DNA of 64,000 nucleotides from positions 62,001 to 126,000 of the forward strand of contig CAJYRQ010000036.1 in NCBI GenBank assembly GCA_913777465.1. The letters run 5' to 3'. Positions within the stretch are counted from its first letter, which is position 1. Each line of letters begins with the position of its first letter. Below are positions 1-8,367 of this stretch, one piece after another. The position numbers were made by a program, and so were the translations under genes. The notes beneath the pieces were generated by a model. The model saw only the letters and a program-made list of their open reading frames with translations, did no database searches and had not been told where the DNA came from. The DNA is from an uncultured Chryseobacterium sp. GTDB lineage: Bacteria > Bacteroidota > Bacteroidia > Flavobacteriales > Weeksellaceae.

Positions 1-276
1 AAAAATGATTCTGAAATGAGCTGCTGCAAAAAAGAGCATCAGCATCAGCAACACTCCAAAGAAAATCATGGTAAGGAAGAGAATCAATCTTCATGTAACG
101 ACGATTGCTGTTCTACCTGCATTACCTGCTACACTTATATAGAAACGTCGTGCACAAAGAATCTGCAGGCAGAGATTCTGTATTACCCATCCAATAAAAA
201 TTTACTGTTCGAATATTCGGACCCTTCTCTCTCAGACCGTTTAAAAGAGATCTGGCAACCGCCGAAAATAGGTTAA
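1..276 (+). CDS. HYC_CC_PP family protein, C-terminal part (truncated by window edge)
   Basis: The reading frame is open from base 1 to the TAA at 274-276, so the true start lies outside the window; the ATG at 16 is probably internal. The visible part has a Cys-Cys pair next to His/Gln-rich sequence, a second Cys-rich stretch, and a C-terminal Trp-Gln-Pro-Pro. This fits the end of the HYC_CC_PP family, small exported Bacteroidota proteins often found beside TonB receptors. The next gene is a TonB receptor with Cys-rich metal-binding domains, which suggests a shared role in metal, perhaps copper, handling. The function is inferred and the N-terminal signal region cannot be seen. Confidence 0.7.
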   Translation, partial: KNDSEMSCCKKEHQHQQHSKENHGKEENQSSCNDDCCSTCITCYTYIETSCTKNLQAEILYYPSNKNLLFEYSDPSLSDRLKEIWQPPKIG

Positions 277-383
277 TTAAATACACTTAACAATGTATCA
301 GTTTAGCAATTGATCAATGATTTTCAGATGATCACTTTGCTACATCGAGACATTAATTTAATTAATCTAAATTTTTTAAACCC

Positions 384-3059
384 ATGAAATTATATATTTC
401 CAGGATTATTCTTGGTATATTCTTAGTATCCGCCTCATTGATATCGGCTCAAAATCTTTCTAAAAACAGTTTTACGGTAAAAGGAAACTGCAACATGTGC
501 AAAGAAAGGATTGAAAGTACTGCCAGAAAAGCAGGGGCCAAAACGGCGGTTTACTCCGTTGATCTTCAGACGTTAACCATAGAAACAGACAATGCCGTTT
601 CGGCAGACGAAATCTTAAAAGAAGTTGCTGATGCCGGCCATGACAATGAAAAATTCAAAGCTTCTGAAAGCAGCTATCAGGCCCTTCCCGACTGCTGCCA
701 TTATGAGCGGAATTCACAGGCTGTAACAACAGAAAAGCACGATCATCCTGTAAAAAAGGAAAATGAATTTTACGTAAAGGGCAACTGCGAATCCTGCAAG
801 GCCAGGATTGAAAAAGCAGCTAAAGAGGCCGGCGCCGATGCCGCCGAATGGAATGCGGAAACCCAGACCGTAGCTTTAGATTTTAATCCTACCAAAACCT
901 CATCCGATAAGATTTTAAGGAAAATAGCAGAGGTCGGTCACGATAATGAAAAGTATAAGTCCAGCGACAATACCTATAAAAACCTTCCTTCCTGCTGCCT
1001 ATACGACCGGAACATTGCTTTCGGGGAAGCCAATCCGAAGGTTCATTTGGAAGAAGCTGAAGCACAGGACCTTTCGGAACACAGTGTTTCCAGTGCTGAA
1101 ATTTCTGCCGGAAAGGCCATTGAAGGCGTTACGGTGACGGGATCCAAAGCGGCCACTTCATTACAGAAAAAAGAGGCCGGACTCGTTTTTAACATCGATA
1201 AAAAAGAATTGCTGAAAGCCGCCTGCTGCAACTTATCCGAAAGCTTTGAAACCAACGCCACGGTAGATGTCTCTTTCAGCAATGCCGTGACGGGCACCAA
1301 ACAGCTGAAAATGCTTGGACTGGATCAGAAATACACCAGCTTAACGAAAGAGTTGCTGCCCGAGATCAGGGGACTGGCCTCTCCATACGGACTGAGTTTC
1401 ATCCCGGGACGGTGGATCGAAAGCATCCAGCTGACCAAAGGCGGGAGCACGGTATCCAACGGCTACGAAAGTATCACCGGACAGATCAATACCGAATTGC
1501 TGAAAAATGCCAAAGAGCCAGAGACTTCATTAAACTTGTTCGCCGATTTCAACGGAAGAGCCGAAGCGAATATTACCAGCGTTTTGCCGATCAATGAAAA
1601 ATGGTCGCAGACCTTTCTGCTTCACGGAAACGGCACCTTCGGCAATACGGATATGAATGAAGACGGTTTCCTGGACCGCCCGAAAGGAACCCAGCTGAAT
1701 GCCGCTTACCTTTTAAATTATAACGACCTGGAAAAATCGGGATTAGGTTCACATTTCGGGATTAATTTCATCAAGGATGAGAGGACTTCCGGACAGATTG
1801 GTTTTGATAAAAAAATCCCTCAGGAAAAGCAATCACTCTATGGAGTAGGCATTGATATTTCCAGATTCCAGGTGTGGAATAAGACCGGCTATGTTTTTAA
1901 AGGAAAACCGTACCAGAGCTTGGGCTGGATGAACCAGTATACCTATCATCAGCAGGACAGCTTCTTCGGATTGAGGAATTATTCCGGAAAGCAGCAGACG
2001 TATTATTCCAACCTGATTTTTGAAAGTATTTTAGGAAATACCAACCATAAATATAAAGCCGGGGCAAGCTTTATGTATGACGGCTATGACGAAACCTATT
2101 TAACAGGCAACTTCAAAAGAAATGAAATCGTTCCCGGAGCCTTTGCGGAATATACCTTAACCGGACTAAAATACACTTTGGTCGCCGGTGCACGGGTGGA
2201 TTTCCACAATCTGGCAGGAACTCAATTCACACCAAGATTAAACTTTAAATATGATTTTACACCGCAAACCATCCTGAGGCTTTCTGCGGGAAGAGGTTTC
2301 CGAACAGCCAATGTTTTTGCGGAAAGCCAGCAGTATTTTGCCTCCAACAGGAGCGTTCGTATTCTGGAAAATGGGGGCAATATCTATGGCCTCAGACCTG
2401 AAATTGCCTGGAATTACGGAGTCAGCTTACAGCAGGAGTTTAAAATCTTCGACAGAAAATCAACCGTTGTGGCCGATTTTTTCAGAACCGACTTCCAGGA
2501 TCAGGTGATGGTGGATCTGGACCGTTCCCCTCAGCAGCTGGTCTTTTACAACTTGGAAGGAAAGTCATTTGCCAACTCCTTCCAGACCCAATGGGATTTT
2601 ATGCCGTTTAAGAATTTTGAGGTCCGGCTGGCTTATAAATATTACGACGTTCAGGCCGATTACCTGACGGGAAGAAGAGAAGTGCCTTTTATGGCGAAGC
2701 ACAGAGGCTTTGTGAATTTAGCCTATGCTACCAATAAAAACAGCAACGGCGGATTCTGGAGTTTCGATACCACTTTAAATCTGGTCGGAAAGCAAAGGCT
2801 GCCGGATACTTCCTCCAACCCTGCTTCATTTCAGCTTCCGGCGTACTCAGGATCCTATGCGGTTCTGAATGCCCAGATTTCAAAGAACTTCAATAAAAAA
2901 ATCAGGGTTTATATCGGTGGTGAAAACCTGACTTCGTATTACCAGAAAAGCGCAATCGTAGATGTAAAAAGTCCTTTCGGAAATTATTTCGACGGCGGGA
3001 TGGTGTATGCTCCCGTTATGAAAGCGAATTTTTATGTGGGGCTGGATGTGAGTTTCTAG
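384..3059 (+). CDS. TonB-dependent receptor with two N-terminal heavy-metal-associated (HMA) domains
   Basis: This 891-residue outer-membrane receptor starts with a signal peptide ending near SAQ (residues 21-23). Two HMA-like repeats follow: the first has GNCNMCK with Cys36/Cys39, the second GNCESCK with Cys135/Cys138. Each repeat ends in GHDNEK and then a Cys-Cys pair (104/105 and 204/205). A plug domain and a long aromatic-rich beta-barrel make up the rest, ending in an aromatic residue (VSF). HMA domains bind soft metals such as Cu(I), so import or sensing of copper or a related metal is the likely role. Having two HMA repeats before the plug is less common than one. The substrate is not shown by the sequence. 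Confidence 0.88.
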   Translation: MKLYISRIILGIFLVSASLISAQNLSKNSFTVKGNCNMCKERIESTARKAGAKTAVYSVDLQTLTIETDNAVSADEILKEVADAGHDNEKFKASESSYQALPDCCHYERNSQAVTTEKHDHPVKKENEFYVKGNCESCKARIEKAAKEAGADAAEWNAETQTVALDFNPTKTSSDKILRKIAEVGHDNEKYKSSDNTYKNLPSCCLYDRNIAFGEANPKVHLEEAEAQDLSEHSVSSAEISAGKAIEGVTVTGSKAATSLQKKEAGLVFNIDKKELLKAACCNLSESFETNATVDVSFSNAVTGTKQLKMLGLDQKYTSLTKELLPEIRGLASPYGLSFIPGRWIESIQLTKGGSTVSNGYESITGQINTELLKNAKEPETSLNLFADFNGRAEANITSVLPINEKWSQTFLLHGNGTFGNTDMNEDGFLDRPKGTQLNAAYLLNYNDLEKSGLGSHFGINFIKDERTSGQIGFDKKIPQEKQSLYGVGIDISRFQVWNKTGYVFKGKPYQSLGWMNQYTYHQQDSFFGLRNYSGKQQTYYSNLIFESILGNTNHKYKAGASFMYDGYDETYLTGNFKRNEIVPGAFAEYTLTGLKYTLVAGARVDFHNLAGTQFTPRLNFKYDFTPQTILRLSAGRGFRTANVFAESQQYFASNRSVRILENGGNIYGLRPEIAWNYGVSLQQEFKIFDRKSTVVADFFRTDFQDQVMVDLDRSPQQLVFYNLEGKSFANSFQTQWDFMPFKNFEVRLAYKYYDVQADYLTGRREVPFMAKHRGFVNLAYATNKNSNGGFWSFDTTLNLVGKQRLPDTSSNPASFQLPAYSGSYAVLNAQISKNFNKKIRVYIGGENLTSYYQKSAIVDVKSPFGNYFDGGMVYAPVMKANFYVGLDVSF

Positions 3060-3085
3060 TTTCGGATATTCATATCTTATTATAA

Positions 3086-3132
3086 AAGCATGGTTTCAGA
3101 AATGTAAATTTCCCGGAACCATGCTTCTTCTA
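3086..3132 (+). terminator. Hairpin after the TonB receptor gene
   Basis: AAGCATGGTT (3086-3095) pairs with AACCATGCTT (3117-3126) around a 21-base loop, followed by a short pyrimidine-rich stretch. The stem core resembles the better terminator at 4203-4246, so the two flank the gene pair at 3207-4191. Confidence 0.5.
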
Positions 3133-3206
3133 TATTAACTTTACGAAACTGAAAAATCACAAATCAATAGTTTGCAAATTATGGAAACTTTTTATATATT
3201 TAGCTT

Positions 3207-3677
3207 ATGAATATTGAAGAAATTTCAACAGGCAAAATTTATCCGATAGAAATTTTACCGGTAGAAAAATCTGACTACAAATCATTAACGAAAGCAAGAT
3301 ATTTTTTTAACTGGAAGGAAGAAAAGGATCAGCAGATATACAAACTGGTTATTAAAGGAGACAATGATATTCTCGGACTTATTTCGTTCGAAATCATTCG
3401 TGAAGAATGGAGAATCCATATCAGGCTGCTTACCGTTTCAGAAGAGAATAAGGGGAAAGATAAGAAGTTTAATAGAATTGCGGGAAATCTGCTCTGCTTT
3501 GTTGCTAAGATTGCCGTAATGGAATTTGCAGAAATGGCCTGCATTTCCCTTAAGCCCAAAACTGCAATTTATAAACATTACGTTGATAAATATAAAATGA
3601 ATATTACAGGCACTACTCTAAGTTTGGAAGTACCGGAAATATTAAATTTAATTAAAGAATATGAAAGCGACTCTTAA
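3207..3677 (+). CDS. GNAT-like acetyltransferase, putative toxin of a two-gene module
   Basis: This 156-residue protein has the layout of a small GNAT fold: an N-terminal strand/helix region, a central strand segment (LGLISFEII), and a C-terminal part in which a conserved cysteine region precedes KTAIYKHYVDKYKM, like the last helix and strand of acetyltransferases. A classical Q/RxxGxG/A acetyl-CoA loop is not obvious. The next gene overlaps it by 17 bases and encodes a protein with an HTH-like segment, which is how toxin-antitoxin modules are often arranged. A TATATTTA -7-like box lies just upstream. Both the fold and the toxin role are inferred; it could be an ordinary acetyltransferase. 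Confidence 0.55.
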   Translation: MNIEEISTGKIYPIEILPVEKSDYKSLTKARYFFNWKEEKDQQIYKLVIKGDNDILGLISFEIIREEWRIHIRLLTVSEENKGKDKKFNRIAGNLLCFVAKIAVMEFAEMACISLKPKTAIYKHYVDKYKMNITGTTLSLEVPEILNLIKEYESDS

Positions 3678-4191
3678 AGGAAATAGTAACGAAAATACTG
3701 AATTTGGTGTCGATTCCAGATATCATAACAGCAAAGAACGCGAATCTGATTCCGTCGCCTTGATGGAAGCCCGTTTGAAAAGAATGAAAAATTTGTCTAA
3801 AGAACAAATTATGCAAGCCAGGCTGGTACAATTGAAATTAAAAATGGAAAACTATATCAATGTAGAAGCTGATGATGCAAGGGACAGTTTTACCGGATTT
3901 CTGGAATCATATATTGACATATTGTATTCCAAAAGAACCGAATTTGCAAGTGATGTTAATATATCTGATGTTTTATTAAGCCAGATTATTAACCGTCATC
4001 GTGAAGCCAGTAAAGATTTTATGCTGAAACTGATGATTCATTCTGAAAAAATCTTTAGTGGTATATCTGATTTTAGAAAAGAAACATGGTATCATATTTA
4101 TTTCCAGGAAAAAATACGTGATATGATAGCTACCCAAAAAGATTGGCGTCCCGAAATCGAAAAACAGGTAAAGCTTAAAGAATTAATTTAA
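3661..4191 (+). CDS. HTH-containing protein, putative antitoxin partner
   Basis: This 176-residue charged protein starts inside the end of the preceding gene (17-base overlap), so the two are very likely translated together. Residues of roughly 85-125 (RTEFASDVNISDVLLSQIIN and the following HREASKDF) look like an XRE helix-turn-helix, in the pattern 'stay in the module, avoid other inserts, reject'. The N-terminal part is helical and rich in Lys and Glu. DNA binding with autorepression is the natural guess for an antitoxin, but no operator was identified. I do not recognise a named family. A good terminator follows directly. Confidence 0.6.
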   Translation: MKATLKGNSNENTEFGVDSRYHNSKERESDSVALMEARLKRMKNLSKEQIMQARLVQLKLKMENYINVEADDARDSFTGFLESYIDILYSKRTEFASDVNISDVLLSQIINRHREASKDFMLKLMIHSEKIFSGISDFRKETWYHIYFQEKIRDMIATQKDWRPEIEKQVKLKELI

Positions 4192-4202
4192 ATAATAAAT
4201 GC

Positions 4203-4246
4203 AGCATGGCTTCCAAAATTCCAGTTCTCCGAAGCCATGCTTTTTT
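4203..4246 (+). terminator. Rho-independent terminator
   Basis: AGCATGGCTTC (4203-4213) pairs perfectly with GAAGCCATGCT (4231-4241), followed by a run of T. It ends the two-gene unit at 3207-4191. Confidence 0.85.
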
Positions 4247-4278
4247 GTATCTTTCCTTAAAGAAATCCATCACCAAAG

Positions 4279-5136
4279 ATGCTTATTTTTGAAGACCAAT
4301 ACAAAAAACTGGGTTTTGAAACCTTTTATGAAGAGAACCTGCAAACCTTTACAGAGACCAAATATACATCCGAAATCAGGATTTTCTATGTCCCTTCAGG
4401 ATATGAACTGACGGTAGATTTTAAACAATACCGTATTGAGGAACCGGCCTTATTTTTCCTGACCAATCAGCATCTGCAGGTAGAGAAAGCATCGGGAGAA
4501 TCAAAACTCCTCTACTACAACCGTGATTTTTACTGCATTCAGATCCATGATAAAGAAGTGGCCTGCGACGGGCTTCTGTTCCACAATGTTTTTGAAATTC
4601 CATTTGTGGAGCTTGACGAATCAGAAGATTCAGTCATTAAAAATCTATTTCAAAACATCAGAGAAGAACTCGAAGGCAAAGATTCTTCGGCCGAAGAAAT
4701 GATCCGGACTTACGTAAAGCAGATCATCATCCGCGCTACCCGCAAATGGAAGAAGCAGAACCTGGATAATGATGACATCAAAATCCCGGGGAGCGAATTG
4801 GATATTTTCAGGGATTTCAGCCGGCTGCTGGAAATCCATTTCCGGAGAAAGCATCATGTTGCAGAATATGCGGAGCTCCTTCATGTTGCACCCAAAACCT
4901 TAACCCATAAATTCAAAAATTTAAGACTGGAATCTCCGAACCAGTTTATTATCAATCGGATTTTGCTGGAAGCTAAGCGGCTTTTGTTTTATACGGATAA
5001 GCCCGTGAAAGAGATTGCCTATGATCTGGGTTATGAAGATCCGGCATATTTCAACCGTCTTTTTACCGCTAAAACCGGAAATACACCTGCCCAGTTTAAG
5101 AAAAATTATATCTCGGGAAAAAAGTACAAGATTTAG
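4279..5136 (+). CDS. AraC family transcriptional regulator
   Basis: This 285-residue regulator has an N-terminal ligand-binding or dimerisation region (about 1-150, cupin-like strands) and a C-terminal double HTH of AraC type (about 185-280). Diagnostic segments are VAEYAELLHVAPKTLTHKFK for the first HTH, and KEIAYDLGYEDPAYFNRLF followed by GNTPAQFK for the second. It lies between a terminator and the osmC gene, which has its own -7 box, so control of osmC is possible but not shown. The effector is unknown. Confidence 0.9.
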   Translation: MLIFEDQYKKLGFETFYEENLQTFTETKYTSEIRIFYVPSGYELTVDFKQYRIEEPALFFLTNQHLQVEKASGESKLLYYNRDFYCIQIHDKEVACDGLLFHNVFEIPFVELDESEDSVIKNLFQNIREELEGKDSSAEEMIRTYVKQIIIRATRKWKKQNLDNDDIKIPGSELDIFRDFSRLLEIHFRRKHHVAEYAELLHVAPKTLTHKFKNLRLESPNQFIINRILLEAKRLLFYTDKPVKEIAYDLGYEDPAYFNRLFTAKTGNTPAQFKKNYISGKKYKI

Positions 5137-5172
5137 TTCTTTTTATCTAACGCTTCGGAATAATATCTGCTA

Positions 5173-5180
5173 TACCTTTG
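5173..5180 (+). promoter_or_regulatory. -7 promoter box for osmC
   Basis: TACCTTTG matches the Bacteroidota -7 consensus TAnnTTTG and lies 43 bases before the osmC start. The palindrome seen at 29.9-34 kb is absent here. Confidence 0.55.
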
Positions 5181-5222
5181 TCCTATTAAAATAACATATT
5201 AACAATAATAAATTAAAATAGT

Positions 5223-5642
5223 ATGAAACGTAATGCAACAGCCGTTTGGAACGGTACCATCAAAGAAGGAAAAGGACATTTAACAACACAGAGCTCTACC
5301 TTAAACCAGACCCAATATTCTTTCAACAGCCGTTTTGAAGAAGGCGTAGGAACCAACCCGGAAGAATTGCTAGCTGCCGCACATGCAGGATGTTTCACCA
5401 TGAAACTGAGTGCAGAACTTTCCCAAGCCGGTTTTACTCCCGAAGAACTAATCACTAAATCCGTAATTACTTTAGATCCAAGTGCCGGAAAGATTACAAA
5501 ATCCGAGCTTACGTTAACGGCAAAAGTTCCGGGAATCTCTGAAGAAGAGTTCCAGAAATATGCAAAGATTGCCGAAGAAGGATGCCCGGTAAGTGCCGCT
5601 TTCAACTTTGAGATCACACTGAATGCTACGTTGGCCAATTAA
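5223..5642 (+). CDS. osmC: OsmC family peroxiredoxin
   Basis: This 139-residue protein has the usual OsmC length and both redox cysteines: Cys57 in HAGC and Cys121 in EEGCPVS. The segment TNPEELLAAAHAGCF is typical of the family. OsmC proteins are cytoplasmic thiol peroxidases that reduce organic hydroperoxides and are often induced by osmotic or oxidative stress. It appears monocistronic, with its own -7 box and a terminator at 5739. Confidence 0.93.
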   Translation: MKRNATAVWNGTIKEGKGHLTTQSSTLNQTQYSFNSRFEEGVGTNPEELLAAAHAGCFTMKLSAELSQAGFTPEELITKSVITLDPSAGKITKSELTLTAKVPGISEEEFQKYAKIAEEGCPVSAAFNFEITLNATLAN

Positions 5643-5738
5643 AAGCCAGATACTTTATGATGATCCCGTAAGAATCTTAACCAAAAGATAGATCCCTAAG
5701 AAAGGGATGATATAAAAGTAGATTTAAATATCAATAGG

Positions 5739-5761
5739 AACGGGCTTTAGCCCGTTTTTTC
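5739..5761 (+). terminator. Rho-independent terminator after osmC
   Basis: AACGGGCT and AGCCCGTT form a tight hairpin followed by TTTTTT. It lies about 100 bases past the osmC stop codon. Confidence 0.85.
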
Positions 5762-5854
5762 TTTTAAAAACATTCCGATTGGCTTAAGCCAAAGCCTAAA
5801 AATCAACAGGGTAATAATCAATTTCATCAGATTGAAACCAATTAATTTCAAAAT

Positions 5855-5878
5855 AAAATATACCGATCGGTATATTTT
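5855..5878. promoter_or_regulatory. 24-bp perfect palindrome, TetR operator
   Basis: The half-site AAAATATACCGA (5855-5866) is followed directly by its exact reverse complement (5867-5878). A -7 box TATATTTG lies at 5881-5888 and the tetR start at 5906, so a bound repressor would cover the core promoter. TetR proteins bind such palindromes as dimers, so autorepression of the three-gene unit is likely. Confidence 0.85.
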
Positions 5879-5905
5879 TATATATTTGTATTCTTATTCA
5901 GGCTT

Positions 5906-6517
5906 ATGTCGAAAGCGGAAAAGACAAAACAATTCATTATTGAGAAAACAGCACCTTTGTTCAATACCAAAGGCTACACTTCCACGTCTTTATCCGATAT
6001 TGCCGAAGCAACCGGTTTAACAAAAGGCAGCATCTACGGCAATTTTGAAAATAAAGACCAACTGGCACTGGAAGCTTACCGACATAATGCAGGTTTGTTG
6101 AAAGAGAATATGATTCTTGCTTTCAGTGAAAAATTCCCGACTGCCATTGATAAGCTGTACGCTTTTGTCGCTTTTTACAGAAAAAACTGGCATTCCGTAT
6201 TTCTAAATGGCGGTTGCCCGCTGATGAATGCGGCAACGGAAGCGGACGATACGTTTCCGGATCTGAGAAATCAGGTAAAAAAATCCTTTGAAGAATGGAT
6301 CACTAAAATTTCAGAAGTCATCACCCAGGGCCAGAAAACCGGAGAGCTGAATGTAAAACCGGATGCAGAGGAATATGCCTCCCTGTTTGTCATGATAATC
6401 GAGGGCGGAATTTTATTATCCAAAACCACAGGCGATGAGAAATTCCTGAATCTTGCGCTGGACCGTATCCTTAAAATCATTGATACCGAATTGACAATGG
6501 CATCTTCAGAGAAATAA
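5906..6517 (+). CDS. TetR/AcrR family transcriptional regulator
   Basis: This 203-residue regulator has an N-terminal TetR HTH (about 5-55; GYTSTSLSDIAEATGLTKGSIY is the recognisable part) and a helical C-terminal ligand-binding domain with a conserved cysteine near residue 95 (GGCPLMNAA), as in the TetR_C_33-like group. It starts 17 bases after a -7 box and 27 bases after a 24-bp palindrome that is surely its operator. It is followed by a thioesterase and a ketoacyl synthase, so its ligand may be an acyl thioester or fatty acid. That ligand guess is context only. Confidence 0.93.
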   Translation: MSKAEKTKQFIIEKTAPLFNTKGYTSTSLSDIAEATGLTKGSIYGNFENKDQLALEAYRHNAGLLKENMILAFSEKFPTAIDKLYAFVAFYRKNWHSVFLNGGCPLMNAATEADDTFPDLRNQVKKSFEEWITKISEVITQGQKTGELNVKPDAEEYASLFVMIIEGGILLSKTTGDEKFLNLALDRILKIIDTELTMASSEK

Positions 6518-6531
6518 AAATTAGATAGAAT

Positions 6532-6957
6532 ATGGACAAATTAGCAGTTCTGAAAAGCTTTACCGGGAAAGAATTCACGGCCTCTCCTTCCCCGTTTATG
6601 AAATGGCTCAATCCGGTCGTGGTTTCTGCCGATGAAGGCCGGATTGAATTTCAGTATACCGTCAGGCAGGAATGGCTTAACCCGATGGGTAACCTTCACG
6701 GAGGCGTTACCGCTGCGATCATGGACGATATCATCGGAGCTACGATGTTTTCCCTGAATGAGGAAACCTTTATTGTCACTATCAACAACAGCATTGATTA
6801 TTTTTCAACTGCCCAGGAAAACGATCCTATTATCGCCAAAACAAAAATCATCAAAAGAGGAAAGCAGTTTGTCAACGCAGAATGCGAAATCTGGAATGCG
6901 GATAAAACCCGCCTGATTGCCAGGGGAACCTCCAATTTATTCAAAATCAGCAATTAA
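6532..6957 (+). CDS. PaaI-type hotdog-fold thioesterase
   Basis: This 141-residue protein has the PaaI/YbgC-like acyl-CoA thioesterase signature GNLHGGVTAAIMDD, with the catalytic Asp following the HGG loop, then the usual strand pattern to the end. Such enzymes hydrolyse acyl-CoA or acyl-ACP. It starts 14 bases after tetR, and its TAA directly abuts the ATG of the ketoacyl synthase, so the three genes are probably one transcript. A role in releasing or trimming an acyl chain beside FabF is plausible; the substrate is unknown. Confidence 0.88.
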   Translation: MDKLAVLKSFTGKEFTASPSPFMKWLNPVVVSADEGRIEFQYTVRQEWLNPMGNLHGGVTAAIMDDIIGATMFSLNEETFIVTINNSIDYFSTAQENDPIIAKTKIIKRGKQFVNAECEIWNADKTRLIARGTSNLFKISN

Positions 6958-8199
6958 ATGAAAAGAGTTGTTATTACAGGTCTTGGCGCAGTGACGCCTT
7001 TAGGAAATAACGTCGGAGAATTCTGGCAGAACAGCATCAACGGAACCAGCGGTGCCGGAACAATCACCCATTTCGATACCGAAAAATTTAAAGTCCATTT
7101 TGCCTGCGAGGTTAAAAATTTTGACCCGAAGGCCTATTTAACCCATAATGAAATCAAAAGAAGCGACCTTTTCTCACAATACGCCATGTATTCTGCCGCG
7201 GAAGCCTTAAAAGATTCCGGTCTTGAGCTTGAAAAGATGGATCCCTTCGATACCGGCGTGATCTGGGGAACCGGGCAGGGCGGAATGTGGACCTTCGAAA
7301 GCGAAGTGATGGAATTTACCAAAGGCGACGGAACGCCGAGATTCAATCCGTTCTTTGTCCCTAAATTCATTGCCAATATGGCTTCCGGCATGATTTCTAT
7401 GAAATTCGGACTGCAGGGCATTAATTACACCACTATTTCTGCTTGTGCTACCGGGAATACAGCCATTATGGATGCATTCAACTACATCAGGCTCGGCAAG
7501 GCCAAAGTGATCGTCAGCGGAGGATCCGAAGCTGCCATTACTCCGGCATCGATCGGTGGATTTTCCATTATGAAAGCCATGTCTACCCGGAATGATGATT
7601 TTGCTACGGCAAGCCGCCCTTATGATGCAGACCGGGACGGATTCGTGATGGGCGAAGGAGCAGGTGCCTTGATTCTGGAAGAATACGAACATGCCAGAGC
7701 AAGAGGTGCAAAGATCTATGCCGAACTTGCAGGAGCTGCCATGACCGCCGACGCCTATCATATGACAGCACCTCATCCGGAAGGAACGGGAGCCATTAAA
7801 GCCATGCAGCTGGCATTAAAGGAAGCAGGCATCAATACCGAAGACATCGATTACATCAACCCGCACGCCACTTCTACCCCGATGGGCGACCTGGTGGAAT
7901 TAAATGGAATTAACAAGCTGTTTAAAGGAAGCAAAAACCTGGACATCAGCGCCACCAAATCCATGACGGGACATTTGCTGGGAGCTGCCGGAGCTGCAGA
8001 AGCCATCCTATCCATCAAGGCTATCGAAAACGGGATCATTCCACCGACAATCAACCTTCACCGCATTGATGAAAATATTCCCAATGATCTGAATATTGTT
8101 TTCGGGGAAGCCAAAGAGAAGAATATCAATTATGCACTTAGCAATGCTTTTGGCTTCGGTGGGCACAATGCTACTGTGATTTTTAAGAAGTTTCAGTAA
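6958..8199 (+). CDS. Beta-ketoacyl-ACP synthase II (FabF-like)
   Basis: This 413-residue thiolase-fold condensing enzyme has a complete Cys-His-His triad: Cys163 in SACATGN, His303 in NPHATSTP and His339 in SMTGHLLGAAGA. Its length is standard for FabF. It condenses malonyl-ACP with acyl-ACP in fatty-acid elongation. Being the third gene of a TetR-controlled unit next to a thioesterase, it is probably an accessory or inducible synthase rather than the housekeeping FabF, which usually sits beside acpP; no acpP is nearby. The start codon follows the preceding stop with no gap. Confidence 0.9.
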   Translation: MKRVVITGLGAVTPLGNNVGEFWQNSINGTSGAGTITHFDTEKFKVHFACEVKNFDPKAYLTHNEIKRSDLFSQYAMYSAAEALKDSGLELEKMDPFDTGVIWGTGQGGMWTFESEVMEFTKGDGTPRFNPFFVPKFIANMASGMISMKFGLQGINYTTISACATGNTAIMDAFNYIRLGKAKVIVSGGSEAAITPASIGGFSIMKAMSTRNDDFATASRPYDADRDGFVMGEGAGALILEEYEHARARGAKIYAELAGAAMTADAYHMTAPHPEGTGAIKAMQLALKEAGINTEDIDYINPHATSTPMGDLVELNGINKLFKGSKNLDISATKSMTGHLLGAAGAAEAILSIKAIENGIIPPTINLHRIDENIPNDLNIVFGEAKEKNINYALSNAFGFGGHNATVIFKKFQ

Positions 8200-8301
8200 T
8201 TTTGATAGGTTGGAAGAGGGAAGCCCAATGTTGGGAAGTTTTAATTGACAACATCTTAGTTAAGGATCCTAAAACAAATTTAAAATACTTACAAATACAT
8301 A

Positions 8302-8325
8302 AAAAGCAGCCATCGGGCTGCTTTT
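8302..8325. terminator. Bidirectional terminator
   Basis: AAAAGCAGCC (8302-8311) pairs with GGCTGCTTTT (8316-8325) over a 4-base loop. The A/T flanks make it work on both strands, between the converging FabF-like gene and the cupin gene. Confidence 0.85.
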
Positions 8326-8367
8326 CCATTGTACGAATTTACATAAACATCATATCATGATGTTGAG

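Noticed and set aside
5173-5180. OsmC promoter as a seventh member of the palindrome family
   Set aside because: It has TACCTTTG but no CGWCRWGTTTTGWCG at the required distance.
7207-7776. 189-codon minus-strand ORF inside the FabF-like gene
   Set aside because: It is fully covered by a well-conserved enzyme with a complete catalytic triad on the other strand, has no family match by eye, and fits a shadow frame in GC-richer coding sequence.
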